Source of the DNA: Sulfuricella denitrificans
GTDB lineage: Bacteria > Pseudomonadota > Gammaproteobacteria > Burkholderiales > Sulfuricellaceae
Length of the DNA: 64,000 bases
Assembly (NCBI GenBank): GCA_002632355.1
Contig: NSJJ01000016.1
Span: 1 to 64,000, forward strand
Direction: 5' to 3'
The position numbers and the translations under genes are program-made. The first letter of the stretch is position 1. Each line of letters opens with the position of its first letter. Below the pieces are notes generated by a model, which saw only the letters and a list, made by a program, of their open reading frames with translations, made no database searches and was not told the origin of the DNA. Shown piece after piece: positions 1 through 8,558 of this stretch.

Positions 1-1156
1 GAAGAACACGCCCACGCTGGCCGCCACGCCGAAGGCCACCAGCACCGAGCTGCCTGATCACCACCATGGAGTCGGTCAGGGCATTGGCCAGCAAAGCGCC
101 GCCCACCCCGAGCGCCAGCCCGATGAAACACCCCACCACCGAGATGATGATGGCTTCGAGCAGGAATTGCAGCAGGATATCGCGCTGGCGTGCGCCAATG
201 GCCAGACGGATGCCGATTTCGCGCGTGCGCTCGGTGACGGAGACCAGCATGATATTCATGATACCGATGCCGCCCACCAGCAGTGAAACGGAGGCAATGG
301 CGCCGAGCAGCATGGACATGATACGTGCGGTTTCAGCCGCAGAATCGGCCACTTCGGCCAGATTGCGCAGATAGAAATCGTTGTCCACGCCCTCGCGCAG
401 ACGGTGACGCTGGCGCAGGAGAGCGACCATGGATTTTTCTACTGCCGGCATGCCTGCAGCGGTTTCCGCCTGCACCATGATCATGCGCACCGCGCCCTGG
501 AAGGGGGTGCCGAATACCTTGCGCTGGGCGGTGGTCAGGGGGATCAGCAGCGTATCGTCCTGGTCGCGCCCGTCCAGGCTTTGCCCCTTGGCTCCGAGCA
601 CGCCGAGGATCACAAAGGGGCTCTGGCTCACGCGGATGGTCTTGCCCACCGGGTCTTCGTCGCCGAACAGGTTATCGGCCACGGTTTTTCCGATCAGGGC
701 CACACGGGTGGAGGAGCGCAGATCGGATTCGGTAAACGGATAGCCGCTGGCCACTGTCCATGAACGCACATCCAAGTAGGAAGGCGTGGTGCCGTAGGTG
801 CTGGCACTCCAGTTATTGGAACCGTAAACCATCTGGGTACGGCCGGTATGCACCGGCGCGACCGCCTGCACCCCTGGCAATTCCGCGATGGCATCGGCAT
901 CGGACACCGTCAGCGTGGGTGCGCCACCGCTGCCGGAGCGCACGCCGCCGGAAGTGGTCGAACCCGAGATCAGGATGAACAGGTTGCTGCCCATGGAACT
1001 GATGGACTGGCTGACGGCATACTGCGCGCCCTGCCCCACCGCCATCATCAGCACCACAGCGCCCACCCCGATCACCATGCCGAGCATGGTGAGGAAGGTA
1101 CGCAAGCGGTTGGCACCCATGGCGTGCCAGGCTTCTCCCAGCATGGCGGCTAACAT
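1..1156 (-). CDS. macB: MacB-type ABC transporter permease (FtsX/MacB_PCD), partial, apparent frameshift
   Basis: This is the inner-membrane permease half of a MacAB-TolC-type tripartite exporter. From ATG at 1156 (MLAAMLGEAWHAM) I read an N-terminal membrane segment (FLTMLGMVIGVGAVVLMMAVG), a periplasmic MacB_PCD domain, and the FtsX core (SVSLLVGGIGIMNIMLVSV...TREIGIR). The start overlaps the stop of the ATPase gene (1150-1152) by 7 bases, so the two are translationally coupled. The 3' end lies outside the window. At about position 58 the frame changes: after SMVV the present frame gives unlikely RQLGAGGLRRGG, while skipping one base gives SGSSVLVAFGVAASVGVFF, the usual final FtsX helix. 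Either a base-call error or a real inactivating insertion explains this. ATPase and permease are separate genes here, unlike E. coli MacB, where they are fused. Confidence 0.85.
   Translation of the reverse strand, partial: MLAAMLGEAWHAMGANRLRTFLTMLGMVIGVGAVVLMMAVGQGAQYAVSQSISSMGSNLFILISGSTTSGGVRSGSGGAPTLTVSDADAIAELPGVQAVAPVHTGRTQMVYGSNNWSASTYGTTPSYLDVRSWTVASGYPFTESDLRSSTRVALIGKTVADNLFGDEDPVGKTIRVSQSPFVILGVLGAKGQSLDGRDQDDTLLIPLTTAQRKVFGTPFQGAVRMIMVQAETAAGMPAVEKSMVALLRQRHRLREGVDNDFYLRNLAEVADSAAETARIMSMLLGAIASVSLLVGGIGIMNIMLVSVTERTREIGIRLAIGARQRDILLQFLLEAIIISVVGCFIGLALGVGGALLANALTDSMVVIRQLGAGGLRRGGQRGRVL
58..58. other. Probable 1-base insertion (frameshift) in macB permease
   Basis: Deleting one base here restores the conserved last FtsX transmembrane segment of the permease on the minus strand (VLVAFGVAASVGVFF). 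With the base present the frame yields an arginine- and glycine-rich sequence that cannot span a membrane. The window ends 57 bases further on, so the effect on the C-terminus cannot be followed. Confidence 0.6.
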
Positions 1157-1986
1157 CGGATAATTTCCTGATTCATGCTCTCTTCATGATGTTCCGTCGC
1201 CCCGTCATGCACGATGCGCCCGTCGAGAAAGCGCACCTGGCGACTGGCATGCTGTGCGATGTCCGCTTCGTGGGTGACCAGCACGATAGTGATGCCCTCA
1301 CGGTTGAGGTCATCGAACAGGGCCATGATTTCCTCACCGGTATGGCTGTCGAGATTACCGGTGGGTTCGTCGGCAAGGATCAGGCGCGGCTGATTCACCA
1401 GCGCCCTTGCGATCGCCACCCGCTGCTGCTGCCCGCCGGAAATGCGATTGGGCGCAGATTTTGCGTAACTACCCAGGCCGACCTTATGCAGCATTGCATT
1501 GGCCCGGGCGCGGCGTTCTTCACGACCCACGCCGTAGTAGACCAGCGGCAAGGCGACATTGTCCTCCAGACTCATGCGCGGCAGCAGATTGAACCCCTGG
1601 AACACGAAGCCGATGGTGCGGTTGCGCAACAGGGCCAGTTCGTCCCTGGAGAGTTCCGCCACGCTGCGTCCGTCCAGCACGTAATGACCGGCACTCGGCC
1701 GGTCAAGACAACCGAGGATATTCATGAAAGTGGACTTTCCCGAGCCGGACGGCCCCATCACGGCGACGAATTCACCAGGGTCGATGACGAGATCGACGTC
1801 ATTCAGCACCGGGAACGGCCCGGCAGGGGTGTCATAGGCCTTGTGCAGCCCTTCCACGCAGATAACTGGCAGGTTCTCTTCTTGCCTGCCTTCGGCTACG
1901 CTCAGGCAACGGTGGGGGAGCGTAGCCGACGTTGCCTGAGCGTAGCCGAAGGCAGGGAGAGCGTCAGGAGCGCGGGTGCCCGTCAT
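1150..1986 (-). CDS. MacB-type ABC transporter ATP-binding protein
   Basis: 278 aa ABC ATPase of the LolD/MacB class that powers the neighbouring permease. Walker A GPSGSGKST is at residues 78-86, the signature SGGQQQR at about 183-189, and Walker B LILADEP at 202-208, followed by the typical GNLDS D-loop. The ATG at 1986 shares one base with the macA stop (TGATG), which supports this start. The conserved domain only begins at about residue 41 (VICVEGLHKAY). The preceding about 40 residues are largely encoded by a REP-like inverted repeat (1885-1956), so the N-terminal extension looks like an insertion into the coding sequence. A downstream GTG just before the domain is an alternative start. 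Confidence 0.92.
   Translation of the reverse strand: MTGTRAPDALPAFGYAQATSATLPHRCLSVAEGRQEENLPVICVEGLHKAYDTPAGPFPVLNDVDLVIDPGEFVAVMGPSGSGKSTFMNILGCLDRPSAGHYVLDGRSVAELSRDELALLRNRTIGFVFQGFNLLPRMSLEDNVALPLVYYGVGREERRARANAMLHKVGLGSYAKSAPNRISGGQQQRVAIARALVNQPRLILADEPTGNLDSHTGEEIMALFDDLNREGITIVLVTHEADIAQHASRQVRFLDGRIVHDGATEHHEESMNQEIIRC
1885..1956. repeat. REP-like long inverted repeat inside the 5' end of the MacB ATPase gene
   Basis: Perfect 27-bp arms at 1885-1911 and 1930-1956 (core GCCTTCGGCTACGCTCAGG) flank an 18-base spacer that contains another copy of GCGTAGCCGA. Elements of this form are usually intergenic in betaproteobacteria. Here it lies after the TGATG junction of macA and the ATPase gene and is in frame, coding for roughly LPAFGYAQATS plus CLSVAEGRQ in the N-terminal extension. 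Confidence 0.85.
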
Positions 1987-3194
1987 CAGAACATCCTCAT
2001 CCGTACCGTGCTGTTTTTGCCGGAAGAACTGTTTTCCTCAGCCTGGTTTTCGCCCACCACCACCTTGTCGCCGGCCTTGAGTTCGCCACCCAGCACTTCG
2101 GTGTTGCGATTATCGGTAATGCCGAGGGTAATGCTGACCGGCTTGAGTTCCTTGCCCTGCAAAATGTAAACCGTGCCGCTGGCGGCATCGCGCTTCTTGC
2201 CACGTTTTTTGTCGCTGGCTGGCTTGTCCGCACCTTTCTCCTTCTCCTTGCCGCCCGCCCCCGTCTTTTCTGCCGGCTTGAAGCGCAGTGCGGCATTGGG
2301 TACCAGCAGCGCTTCCTCGCGCTGCGCGACCACGATGCTTACGTAGGAAGTCATGCCCGGCAACAGGATCTGCTCGGGATTGTCCACGGAGATCACCACG
2401 TTATAGGTCACCACGTTTTGCTGGGTAGTGGGGTTGAGGCGGATCTGTTTCACCCCGCCCTTGAAATTCCGGTTGGGGAAGGCATCGACATTGAAGCGCA
2501 CCCCCTGTCCGACGCGGATGCTGCCGATATCTGCCTCGGCAAAGCTGGAGTCGATCTGCATCTTGGACAGATCCTGCGCGATCTGGAACAGGGTCGGCGT
2601 CTGGAAACTGGCCGCCACGGTCTGACCCACGTCGATATTGCGCGCCACGATCACTCCGGATACCGGGGAGCGGATAATGGAATAGGCCATCTGGGCGCGG
2701 TCGCGCTCATTCTGCGCCCGTGCCAGCGCAAGTTGCGCCCTGGCTGCCTTGAGCGCCTGCACCGACTGGTCCAGTTCCTGGCGCGAAACATACTCCTGCG
2801 CAAACAGTCCGCGCGACCGGGCCAGATTGGCATTGGCCAGTTCAAGCGAGGCCTGGGCATTCTGGACGTTGGCATCGCTCTGCTTGACCTGGGCATTCAG
2901 CAGCGCGGGGTCCAGCTCCAGCAGTACCTGGCCTTTTTCCACCTTGTCGTTGAAATCGACATAGAGCTTTTTCACCACACCCGAAACCTGGGTACCCACG
3001 TTCACCAGAATGACCGGATTCAGTGTGCCATTGGCGGAAACGCTTTGCTTCAGTTCGCCCGATTCCACCACCTCGAGTTTATAGCGCTGTTCCGGGTTCA
3101 CCACCTTGTGCTGGCGCCAGGCGAATACGCCGGCAGCGATCAGCCCGCAGGCAAGCAAAAACAGGACAAAAGGGTTTTTCAGAAAACGTTTCAT
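1986..3194 (-). CDS. macA: MacA-type periplasmic adaptor (HlyD/RND membrane fusion family)
   Basis: 402 aa adaptor linking the MacB pump to an outer-membrane channel. An N-terminal anchor (FVLFLLACGLIAAGVFAW, about 9-26) is followed by a barrel-sandwich/lipoyl domain (VGTQVSGVVKKLYVDFNDKVEKGQVL), a coiled-coil hairpin (about 100-170), the second lipoyl half (IIRSPVSGVIVARNIDVGQTV) and beta-barrel regions. A lysine-rich low-complexity insert (about 300-330, KEKEKGADK, KKRGKKRD) interrupts the membrane-proximal domain and is unusual. The ATG overlaps the tolC-like stop as ATGA, and the stop overlaps the ATPase start as TGATG, so the operon order is tolC-macA-ATPase-permease. Confidence 0.93.
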   Translation of the reverse strand: MKRFLKNPFVLFLLACGLIAAGVFAWRQHKVVNPEQRYKLEVVESGELKQSVSANGTLNPVILVNVGTQVSGVVKKLYVDFNDKVEKGQVLLELDPALLNAQVKQSDANVQNAQASLELANANLARSRGLFAQEYVSRQELDQSVQALKAARAQLALARAQNERDRAQMAYSIIRSPVSGVIVARNIDVGQTVAASFQTPTLFQIAQDLSKMQIDSSFAEADIGSIRVGQGVRFNVDAFPNRNFKGGVKQIRLNPTTQQNVVTYNVVISVDNPEQILLPGMTSYVSIVVAQREEALLVPNAALRFKPAEKTGAGGKEKEKGADKPASDKKRGKKRDAASGTVYILQGKELKPVSITLGITDNRNTEVLGGELKAGDKVVVGENQAEENSSSGKNSTVRMRMF

Positions 3195-4630
3195 GGTTTT
3201 GGGTACTCGCTGGTGGCTACGCCCGGCAGTATCTGCAACAGGCCGTAATCGAGGCTGCCCATGGACTGGGCCAGGGTGGCGCGGGAAACATTCCAGTTCA
3301 GCGCCGCCTGTATCTTTTGCTGGCGGGCGCTGGCCAGCGCGCTCTGGGCATTGAGGACATCGAGAATACTGCCCACGCCGGCCTTGTATCGGCCCAGCAC
3401 CACCCGTTCAGACTGGCCGGCACTATCAAGCAGATCTGTGCTGGTGCGCAGCGCCTGGGTCGCGGTGTTCAGGTTGTTATAGGCGTTCCAGACATCCAGC
3501 GCCACCTGCAGGCGGATACGATCGCGCTGGGCATTTCGCGCATCCACCTGCGCCTCGGCGGCACGCGCGCGATACGTCGGGGCGTAGCCGGAAAAAAAGG
3601 GAACCGTCAGGGTGACGCCAACGGACGAGGTATTGCTGACGGGACTATCGCCCGCATCGAGGCGATTGCCAGAGGCGGCGAGGGAAACGCTGGGGCGCCC
3701 GGCTGCGCGGACCGCATCGAGATTCGCCGCTGCAGCGCGCACCTGGGCCTCGGCAGCGAGCAGATCGGGACGGCGGCGGCGCGCCTCTTCCACCAGCGCA
3801 TTCACGTTGCGCTCGAACGCTTCTCCCGGGCTGATCTCGGCCGCAGGTGTCAGGCTCAGGGGTTGCTGGGCATCCTGACCGATGACGTTCGCCAGCGCGC
3901 CGCGTGCATTTTTCAGGCCGCCTTCCGCAGTGATGCGGTTAAGCATTGCCTGCGACCAGGCAGTCTGCGCCTGCAACTTGTCTGCCGGCGTCGCTGCGCC
4001 CACCTTGTAGCGCGCCTCGGCAGCGCTGAAACTCTCCTTGCTGGCACGCTCGGATTCCTGCGCGGCAGTGACAGCCGACACGCCAGCCTGTGCCTGATAA
4101 AAAGCCTGCACTGCCGCCAGAAACACCAACTGCACCGTGCTGTCCTGCGTTGCCACTGCTGCAGCCAGAAGCTGACGCGCATTTTCCAGCGTCGCGTCGC
4201 GCGCGCCGAAGTCGTACAGCAGATAGGAAAGCGTCAGCCCGGCACTATTCTGGTCATAAGGCGAATTGCGTCCGCTCGCGTCGGTCCAGTTGCGCCCGGC
4301 GGAAACACTGCCCGTGAGGCCTGGCAGATAGGCCGCCTGCGCCACGCCCACCTGGGCCGCCTGGGCGCGGGCGTTGGCCCACACCTCACGGGTTTGCGGA
4401 TTGTTGCACAGCGCCTGATCGACCACATCCGGCAACGCCAGAGGCGTTGCGGATTGCGGTGTGGCGCAGGGCACGGCATCCTGCGCCCTTGCCGCGTGTA
4501 AATCTGGACGCGGAGGAACCTGCGCAGCCGTAGCGAAGGGATCTCCCGTTCCACCAGCCAGAGCACCACCGCACTGGAAGCCGGTCAGCAAAAGCAGGCC
4601 TGGAAGGATGCGTATGGAATCGTGTCTCAT
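3191..4630 (-). CDS. TolC-family outer-membrane efflux protein
   Basis: 479 aa outer-membrane channel of the TolC/OEP family, first gene of the export operon. It has a signal peptide (LPGLLLLTGFQCGGALAG) and two OEP repeats. The first starts near DVVDQALCNNPQTREVWANARAQAAQVG, the second near EEARRRRPDLLAAEAQVRAAAANL. It ends with the helical VLGRYKAGVGSILDVLNAQSALASARQ typical of the family. Located immediately upstream of macA with a 4-base ATGA overlap, it probably supplies the outer-membrane exit duct for the same pump. The cargo cannot be deduced; macrolides, peptides or siderophores are known for relatives. Confidence 0.93.
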   Translation of the reverse strand: MRHDSIRILPGLLLLTGFQCGGALAGGTGDPFATAAQVPPRPDLHAARAQDAVPCATPQSATPLALPDVVDQALCNNPQTREVWANARAQAAQVGVAQAAYLPGLTGSVSAGRNWTDASGRNSPYDQNSAGLTLSYLLYDFGARDATLENARQLLAAAVATQDSTVQLVFLAAVQAFYQAQAGVSAVTAAQESERASKESFSAAEARYKVGAATPADKLQAQTAWSQAMLNRITAEGGLKNARGALANVIGQDAQQPLSLTPAAEISPGEAFERNVNALVEEARRRRPDLLAAEAQVRAAAANLDAVRAAGRPSVSLAASGNRLDAGDSPVSNTSSVGVTLTVPFFSGYAPTYRARAAEAQVDARNAQRDRIRLQVALDVWNAYNNLNTATQALRTSTDLLDSAGQSERVVLGRYKAGVGSILDVLNAQSALASARQQKIQAALNWNVSRATLAQSMGSLDYGLLQILPGVATSEYPKP

Positions 4631-4780
4631 AAAATAGGACGTAGTCGGGAGGCTGATCGGATGGCGTGTTGCATGCCTGATTTTTAGAACGTCAATTATA
4701 GGCAGGTCGGGAGATGGAAGCCATCCCTGCCTGCCTGAAACCCGACCAAATCGGTCGCTGGATCAGGCCTGCATCCGAGA

Positions 4781-5269
4781 TCAGTGCTGGCCCGATTTCT
4801 CCCGCTTCTGATGCATGCGATCCAGACGTTTCCCGGATTTTTCCAGCCGGGCCTTGATCTCATCCCGGACAATGATTTTTTGTGCGGGAGAGAATGTCTC
4901 ATATAACTTCAGCCATTCGTCGCGAACATGTCTTCTTGCCGCAGTACGCTCGTCCGCAATCCGGTCCGACCTGGCGGCAAGCGCGGCAAAATCAGGATTG
5001 TCCTTGTCCATTTCCTGCTTTAACTGCGCCCTCGATTCCTGATGTTCATTCCGCCCTGCTTCGCGCATGTCGTGCATTTTCTGCACCAGCCCCTGCCACG
5101 TCTTTTCCTTCGTATCGTCAAGCTTCAGCTTGTCATGAATCGCCTGCAGGGGGATGAACTGGCCCGCTTCTGGCGGCGGCATGTTGGCCATGGCGTTGTT
5201 ACTGATAAAAAAACCAAGGCCCAGCATGGCGATGGCCGGTGCAAGAGAAACTTTCATCGGGTTAAACAT
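4781..5269 (-). CDS. Spy/CpxP-like periplasmic LTXXQ-type protein
   Basis: 162 aa if started at ATG 5269 (MFNPMKVSLAPA), which has AGGAG seven bases upstream; MKVSLAPA at 5257 is an alternative. A signal peptide (IAMLGLGFFISNNAMA) precedes a highly charged, all-helical domain rich in Lys, Glu, Arg and Gln. The stretch LKLDDTKEKTWQGLVQKMHDM and the FSPAQKIIVRDEIKARLEK motif resemble the LTPEQ repeats of Spy/CpxP/ZraP periplasmic chaperones and metal sensors. It lies between the export operon and an OmpR/EnvZ-like pair, consistent with an envelope-stress role. Family assignment is by motif only. Confidence 0.7.
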   Translation of the reverse strand: MFNPMKVSLAPAIAMLGLGFFISNNAMANMPPPEAGQFIPLQAIHDKLKLDDTKEKTWQGLVQKMHDMREAGRNEHQESRAQLKQEMDKDNPDFAALAARSDRIADERTAARRHVRDEWLKLYETFSPAQKIIVRDEIKARLEKSGKRLDRMHQKREKSGQH

Positions 5270-5557
5270 AATAGGCTCCTGAAAAATAGCGATGTCCGGA
5301 TTCAGGCCGTCTTTACAGCCTGACCGTGAATACATCCTAAAGCAGCGCTGTAAACCAAATGTGACTGGCAAAGGCGAAAGCGTGACTAAATGTTTCTGCG
5401 CCGACGTTGATCAGGCCTGATGAAATATGCAGGTTGCCGGCAGCTTGCGGGATGCTGCAGCCCATTTTCTGTTCCTGTTCTGGTTATCGGCCAGAAGTGT
5501 GTGGGAATTTACCTTCGGACTGCGCAATAAGTTGTGACCAGATGCGGCAAGGGCACG

Positions 5558-6841
5558 TTAAACCGCATTGAGCGGCAGACGGATCGACGCCTTCAGGCCA
5601 CCGCCCGGGCGCTTGCCCAGTTCAAGCCTGCCATGGTGTTCTTCTGCGATTTTTGCAGCAATAACCAGTCCCAGACCACAATGGCCTTTCCCGCCGCGAG
5701 CGTTGTCCAGCCGCGAGAATGGCCGCATCGCGTATGCGATCAGGCCGGGTTCGATCCCGTCGCCAGCATCTTCGACTGCGATCATAGCCGCTCCGTCCTC
5801 CCGGGAAACCGAGACCGAAAAGGGAAAACGGCCATACTCGATGGCATTCTCGATCAGATTGACGAGCGCACGCCGCAGCGAACTGGCGCGCAGCGGAAGA
5901 ACGATGCCTTCCTCCATGCCCACGAGAGAAAAGCCTTCGGTGGCATAGGGCGCGGCAACTTCCTCGACAAACAGGGCCAGGTCGCGCTGCTCCAGCGGTT
6001 CCTCATTATTGCCCCGGGCATAATCCAGAAACTGCTCGGTGATGCGTCCGATATCGTCCAGATTGCGCAGCATTTCGCTGCAGCGCGCGCCTTGCACCAG
6101 TTCTACCAGCAGGCGCAGGCGCGTAAGGGGGGTGCGCAAATCGTGGGAAACGCCGGCCAGCATGGTGGCACGGTCTTCCTCATAACGCCGCAGCCGTTCG
6201 ACCATCTCGTTATAACGCGCGCCCAGCATGCGAATCTCACCGACGCCAGAGAGCGGGATCGTTTGGGGCAGGCTCGACTGGCCGACGGCTTCGAGCGCCT
6301 TGCCCAGCCGTTCGAGCGGGCGCTGGATGCGCCAGAGCAGCAACATGCTTCCAACAAAAAACACCGTAAAACCCACCAGCAAAACCCGCAACAGCGGGTC
6401 CTCAAAGCGCGAATGCGGTCTCTGCGTGGGAAAGAAAATCCATTGCGGCGGTTCTGCCTGATCCGTGTGCAACGTAATCCAGAGTCCGGGCGTGGGCTCA
6501 CGCGCAGCCACGACTTCCACCCTGCGCTGCAACGCCTCTTCGAGTTTCGCTTTCAGGAAATGCAAACGACGCGCGGCTTCAGCAGGAATGTTTTGGGGGC
6601 TGGCCGGCGCATTGCGCTCGATATGAATCCCGGCAATGGCAGGAAAACCGGAGACCGGGCGCGTGCGCAACAGTGCTTCGGCAAGACGGATCTGTGTCAC
6701 GAGGGAACGCGCAAAATTGTTATTCCGCGTATCTTCGAGATGGGAAAGAAAAATCAGGTACATGGTCGCAAAACTTGCGGCCAGCGCGGCCAGCAGGACC
6801 AGCGTCAACTGCGCGTATAACGAGCCCGCGATCCTTCTCAT
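5558..6841 (-). CDS. envZ: EnvZ-like sensor histidine kinase
   Basis: 427 aa membrane histidine kinase from ATG 6841 (MRRIAGSLYAQ), which overlaps the regulator stop as ATGA. TM1 is at about 5-32, a periplasmic sensor domain at about 33-148, TM2 at about 151-171 (LLRVLLVGFTVFFVGSMLLL), then HAMP, and HisKA with SHDLRTPLTR (phospho-acceptor His at about 233). HATPase_c has NLIENAIEYGRF (N box), EDAGDGI (G1) and GLGLVIAAKI (G2). It is very like EnvZ in the H-box region. The partner regulator is directly upstream. The input signal is unknown; the adjacent Spy-like protein suggests envelope stress. Confidence 0.88.
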   Translation of the reverse strand: MRRIAGSLYAQLTLVLLAALAASFATMYLIFLSHLEDTRNNNFARSLVTQIRLAEALLRTRPVSGFPAIAGIHIERNAPASPQNIPAEAARRLHFLKAKLEEALQRRVEVVAAREPTPGLWITLHTDQAEPPQWIFFPTQRPHSRFEDPLLRVLLVGFTVFFVGSMLLLWRIQRPLERLGKALEAVGQSSLPQTIPLSGVGEIRMLGARYNEMVERLRRYEEDRATMLAGVSHDLRTPLTRLRLLVELVQGARCSEMLRNLDDIGRITEQFLDYARGNNEEPLEQRDLALFVEEVAAPYATEGFSLVGMEEGIVLPLRASSLRRALVNLIENAIEYGRFPFSVSVSREDGAAMIAVEDAGDGIEPGLIAYAMRPFSRLDNARGGKGHCGLGLVIAAKIAEEHHGRLELGKRPGGGLKASIRLPLNAV

Positions 6842-7563
6842 GCGGCAGGTTCCGCCGCATCCGGCACGAAGACATAACCGAACCCCCAAACGGTCTGGAT
6901 ATAGCGCGGTTTTGCCGGGTCCGGCTCGATCAGCTTGCGCAGGCGCGAAATCTGGACATCGATACTGCGGTCAGTGGTTTCTGAACCGGGACCTCTTGCC
7001 AGTTCGATCAGACGCTCACGGGAAAGGGGCTGATGCAGGTGTCTGACAAACGCAGCCAGCAGGGAAAACTCGCCCCCGGTCATTTCCAGCCTGGCCTCGC
7101 CACGCCACAAGGCACGGGCAGCCAGATCGAGCCGGTATTCACCAAAAACGAAAGCATTGCCATTGGCGATGGGCGCCCCCGCCGGAAGCGGGGCGCGGCG
7201 CCGCAGAACCGAGTGGATGCGGGCCGTGAGTTCGCGCGGCAGAAAAGGCTTGCCGAGATAATCGTCCGCGCCCATCTCGATGCCGATGACACGATCGATA
7301 GGATCGTTTTTTGCTGTCAGCATGATGATGGGAATATCGTCTCCAGAAGCGCGCAGGCGGCTGCAGATTTCGAGCCCGCTGTCGCCCGGCATCATCAGGT
7401 CCAGCACCAGCAGGCCCGGACGTTCGCGGCCCAGGCGGCGCTCCAGATCGCGTCCGTCAGAAAAGGTGCGGACGGCAAACCCCTGGCTGACCAGATAGTC
7501 GTCCAGTAATTTGCGCAATTCAGCGTCATCGTCGATGACCCAGATCAGGGGTTGCCGGCTCAT
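6838..7563 (-). CDS. ompR: OmpR-family response regulator
   Basis: 241 aa. The receiver domain (1-120) has acidic pocket DDD at 11-13, phospho-acceptor Asp55 in LLVLDLMMPGDSG, the T of MLTAKN and Lys in GKPF. A winged-helix DNA-binding domain (about 135-235) includes DRSIDVQISRLRKLIEPDPAKPRYIQTVWGFGYVF. The length and sequence are closest in style to OmpR (239 aa in E. coli). It is co-transcribed with the kinase. Targets are not visible; the Spy-like gene and export operon downstream are candidates. Confidence 0.9.
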   Translation of the reverse strand: MSRQPLIWVIDDDAELRKLLDDYLVSQGFAVRTFSDGRDLERRLGRERPGLLVLDLMMPGDSGLEICSRLRASGDDIPIIMLTAKNDPIDRVIGIEMGADDYLGKPFLPRELTARIHSVLRRRAPLPAGAPIANGNAFVFGEYRLDLAARALWRGEARLEMTGGEFSLLAAFVRHLHQPLSRERLIELARGPGSETTDRSIDVQISRLRKLIEPDPAKPRYIQTVWGFGYVFVPDAAEPAA

Positions 7564-7616
7564 GGCAAGAGTCTAATTCAAGTCCGGCTCCGCAACAGCG
7601 GGGAAAATGTGACCAA

Positions 7617-8534
7617 TTATTTCAGACCGCCTGCCCGGCGCTTGCCGGATGACGGCCAGTGCACCACCTGAACCAGGCATTCCGGCTGCAGGGTCACATG
7701 ATCGATACCGAACTGCACATGCAACAACTCGCGGCTCTGCATCAGGATATCTTCCCAGTGCGCCAGATCCATGACCCCCAGATGCGCGCTCAGCATGACC
7801 TCTTCCGAAGAGACGCTCCACACGTGCAGATCGTGCACGGATTCCACGCCCGGCACACCGGCCAGGGTCTGGCCGACTTCTTCCAGCGACAGATGCAGCG
7901 GCACCCCTTCCATGATGCCATGCAACGCCTGACGCAGCAGGCGCAGGCTGGAAAGCAGGATTAGCGCGCCGATGGCCAGCGACAGCAGGGGGTCAATCGG
8001 CGTCCAGCCGGTAAAGTAGATCACCACGCCGGCGATCAGCGCCGCCACCGACCCCAGCAGATCGCCCATGACATGGAGCAGCGCGGCACGGGTATTGAGA
8101 TTCTGCTCCCCGCGCGAGAGCAGCCACGCCACGCCGATATTGATCAACAGGCCCAGCGCGGCAACCAGCGAAACCGCCTCGCCGTGCACGGCCTGGGGTA
8201 CTTGCAGACGCTGCACGGCGGAAACGGAAAGCCACACTACCAGCGCCAGCAAACCCAGGCTATTGACCAATGCAGCCACAAACTCCGCCCGCCCGAGGCC
8301 GTAGCTGTGCAGATGAGAAGCGGGGCGTCGGGCCACCCAGGCCGCCGCCGCGGCGATCAGCAAGGCTCCGGCATCGTTGACCATGTGACCGGCATCGGCT
8401 GCCAGCGCAAGAGAACCGGCCCACCAGCCTGCAAAAGCCTCCACCATGGCAAAGGCCAGGGTCAAGACTACCGCGAACCCCAACGCCCGCCCGGTCGTTT
8501 CGCCGTGGGCATGGTGATGATGCGATGCGCTCAT
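7617..8534 (-). CDS. Cation diffusion facilitator (CzcD/ZitB-like) metal/H+ antiporter
   Basis: 305 aa inner-membrane exporter of divalent metals such as Zn, Cd or Co. It has a histidine-rich N-terminus (SASHHHHAHGE), six predicted membrane segments, and the metal-site motifs DAGHMVNDAGAL in TM2 and HVMGDLLGS in TM5. A cytoplasmic C-terminal domain carries VHDLHVWSVSSEEVMLSAHL, the usual dimerisation/metal-sensing region. It is transcribed alone or with the upstream GGDEF/EAL gene (24-bp gap). With the ars operon and Spy-like protein it adds to the metal-stress content of the region. Confidence 0.92.
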   Translation of the reverse strand: MSASHHHHAHGETTGRALGFAVVLTLAFAMVEAFAGWWAGSLALAADAGHMVNDAGALLIAAAAAWVARRPASHLHSYGLGRAEFVAALVNSLGLLALVVWLSVSAVQRLQVPQAVHGEAVSLVAALGLLINIGVAWLLSRGEQNLNTRAALLHVMGDLLGSVAALIAGVVIYFTGWTPIDPLLSLAIGALILLSSLRLLRQALHGIMEGVPLHLSLEEVGQTLAGVPGVESVHDLHVWSVSSEEVMLSAHLGVMDLAHWEDILMQSRELLHVQFGIDHVTLQPECLVQVVHWPSSGKRRAGGLK

Positions 8535-8558
8535 ACGAAAGCAGGTATTGTCATGAAT

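Noticed and set aside
1932-4501. Long + strand frames opposite macA and tolC
   Set aside because: Shadows of the minus-strand exporter genes, with no recognisable domain.
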